Shown: one piece after another, positions 62,293-64,000 of the stretch
Layout of the letters: each line of letters opens with the position of its first letter
How positions within the stretch are numbered: position 1 is the first letter of the stretch
Assembly (NCBI GenBank): GCA_002914805.1
Contig: JXTB01000029.1
Span: forward strand, 106,194-170,193
DNA length: 64,000 nt
Direction: 5' to 3'
Origin: Parasponia andersonii
Taxonomy: Eukaryota; Streptophyta; Magnoliopsida; Rosales; Cannabaceae
Notes under the pieces: generated by a model
Seen by the model: the letters and a program-made list of their open reading frames with translations, nothing else
The model's database searches: none
Told to the model about the DNA's origin: nothing
Made by a program: the position numbers and the translations under genes

Positions 62293-64000
62293 GTTAATTT
62301 GCTTTAATATTTGGTTAGATGTTCTGTGGCCTATGCTACTATATATGCTTTTCAAGTGTTAAGAGTTTTATTTATGTTTGATTCAATATTATTAAGGTAG
62401 AATCTTCTCTTCCTTGCACGAAGTACTGTTGTTTGTACTATCATTGATTATATGGAGTTTATTGTCTTCTCCAACAAGAAGTAGTAACTAGTTTAAGCAG
62501 ACAAATAGGTCTTTGAGATAAAGTTGTACTCAAAAGAACTTGGGTGCCTCCAGCTTCCTCTCTCTATTGGGTTTTGCTTCTTTTTTGTTTTCACATAATC
62601 TTCTTAGACTAATGGAAGGAGAAGTGACATCCTTGACAAATGAAAAGAAGGGAAGTTGAAAGAATCTGTGTCTTCTGTGGGAGCAGAGCTCTCTTGAGCT
62701 TGGTAAACAGCTGCTAATATAAATCTTAGCCTTATCAATCACACGACTATATATATATATATATATATGTATGGACATATTAGTTCTCTCGTTTAGATAT
62801 CCCTCACAACCTGCTAGAATTGAATGTGTTTATCCCTCAGGTTGAGAGAAAGATTGATTTTGGCATATGGTGGTGGGAGCACTGGCCTAGTGGTAGTGGG
62901 TTTGGTCTCTGGGACTGTGTTTACTGGAGAGGCTGCCATGTTCTCGGGTATAGACCCTTTTGCGTAAACAATGAGCTTTGCATTTTTTTCTTTGGTTCCG
63001 AGTTGTATGGGAATTGGCCCGCCACATAACCAATGGAAGAATTGAGTGGATTAGTAAAATTGTCACGTGTTGAGATTTATTTATTTATTTAGTTTTTGTT
63101 TTCGAAAAATGTTAAAGGGAGCGCCTTAATAGAAGAGAGAGTGACTCAGATGAGGCCATTATTTATATATATTACCTGTTCTTGAAGGGATGCCTTCTTA
63201 TTACAATAGTATTGGTCTATGATTATCGTTTTTGCTCGACTTACTTAGTTTAAAGACTCATATAGTGTTGACTTATTACTTAACGCATGTACATACATAC
63301 ATATAAAAGGAAAAATTGTAATTAAAGATAGATAAATTAGGGAAAGTAGAGGCCAACCCAATGCTTGACTTACATGAACAGTTGTACATGTTGATCTTTT
63401 ATTACATTGGCAATGTCGACGGAAAACCAACCACATGTGTGATAAGATGTTAATAAGACTATTTATAGCATCAAATCTTCATAGTAACACTCGAGGAAAC
63501 AACAAGCTTCCATCTGAAAGGGGAACAACAAGAAAATATATCCAGTATTCCAACACTAACATACTAGAAAGTAACAACTAGCCGAAACCAAATGTTCATT
63601 TTAAGTACACGAAAAAAACGAGAAATATTCGCTTGGTTATTGATCACCATCCACTGATTAGTAACAAAAATATAATAAGAAACTTATTCGAACATAGCAC
63701 AGCATATATCTTCCTCAATTTTCAAAATATATATAAAAGAAAGGGCCACAAAATCCAATATCTCTTTATAGAGTCTTAAGTATAGGGATGTGAATCTATC
63801 CGGCGGGACCCTACCCTTAAGGGGGCAGATTCGGGGGTGTTATTTGGGACGAGAATGGATGTAGCTTTGAAAAGTTCCACTTTGAGTGAGCCCAAATACA
63901 CTTTCACAATTTAAACTTTTATTTTTCGGTTTATTCGTCTTTAAATTACTGTAGCTTGTAATCAGAAGCTAACTTTTAATGTGTATAGATGCCTCCGGAA
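62293..64000. other. Right-hand flank, no confirmed gene
   Basis: The segment 62660-62765 (agcagagctctcttgagctt, then cttagccttatcaatcac) is a diverged copy of 57988-58105 in the same orientation. At 62838-62960 a GC-richer piece follows ccctcag and is open in more than one frame, for example GGGSTGLVVVGLVSGTVFTG; it is exon-like but unrecognised. A (TA)n run is at 62749-62768. From 63780 the sequence gggatgtgaatctatccggc with ggggcagattcgggggtg resembles a common dispersed plant repeat. Nothing else is supported. Confidence 0.4.

Overview
The window is nuclear DNA of a eudicot plant, most likely a rosid. Its genes are split by AT-rich GT-AG introns, it carries plant-specific families (carotenoid cleavage dioxygenase 1, ADPG/QRT2-type polygalacturonases, NF-YA, HAL3), and its intergenic DNA is AT-rich and full of small elements and TA microsatellites. 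I cannot name the species. The single N at 36903 suggests a draft assembly.

Layout. (1) 1-4.7 kb holds no intact gene. It contains a degraded copy of the first two exons of the neighbouring FRA10AC1 gene, a MITE-like insertion, and a 215-bp, almost unchanged fragment of a CCD1 gene. (2) 4.87-8.46 kb (+) is a FRA10AC1 homologue with 11 coding exons, one U12-type intron and one GC-AG intron. (3) 8.5-11.8 kb is AT-rich intergenic DNA with a long-hairpin element. (4) 11.8-15.95 kb (+) is an NF-YA (CCAAT-binding) gene with an upstream ORF in its leader and a miR169-type site in its 3' UTR. (5) 17.37-33.26 kb (-) is a head-to-tail array of three CCD1 genes. Each is uninterrupted over 14 exons and keeps all four iron-binding histidines. 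(6) 33.3-39.5 kb is intergenic. (7) 39.5-54.1 kb (+) holds three polygalacturonase loci, of which PG1 and PG3 look intact and PG2 is a pseudogene, with a HAL3-type phosphopantothenoylcysteine decarboxylase gene between PG1 and PG2. The flanks show this is a duplicated compound unit (upstream region, PG, HAL3, downstream flank) whose second copy has lost HAL3 and whose next PG is missing. (8) 54-64 kb is repeat-rich, with a small gene of the plant cystatin-related type near 61.6-62.3 kb and an opposite-strand fragment of a paralogue near 59.7 kb.

The genes do not form one pathway. They act in spliceosome-associated function (FRA10AC1), CCAAT-box transcription (NF-YA), cytosolic apocarotenoid and aroma volatile formation (CCD1), coenzyme A synthesis (HAL3) and pectin breakdown in cell separation (PG). 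The main theme is local duplication: every stage is visible, from intact tandem genes through a recent pseudogene to short dispersed fragments and bare promoter relics. All exon boundaries were placed by eye from splice signals, reading phase and remembered family sequences, without transcripts or database searches.
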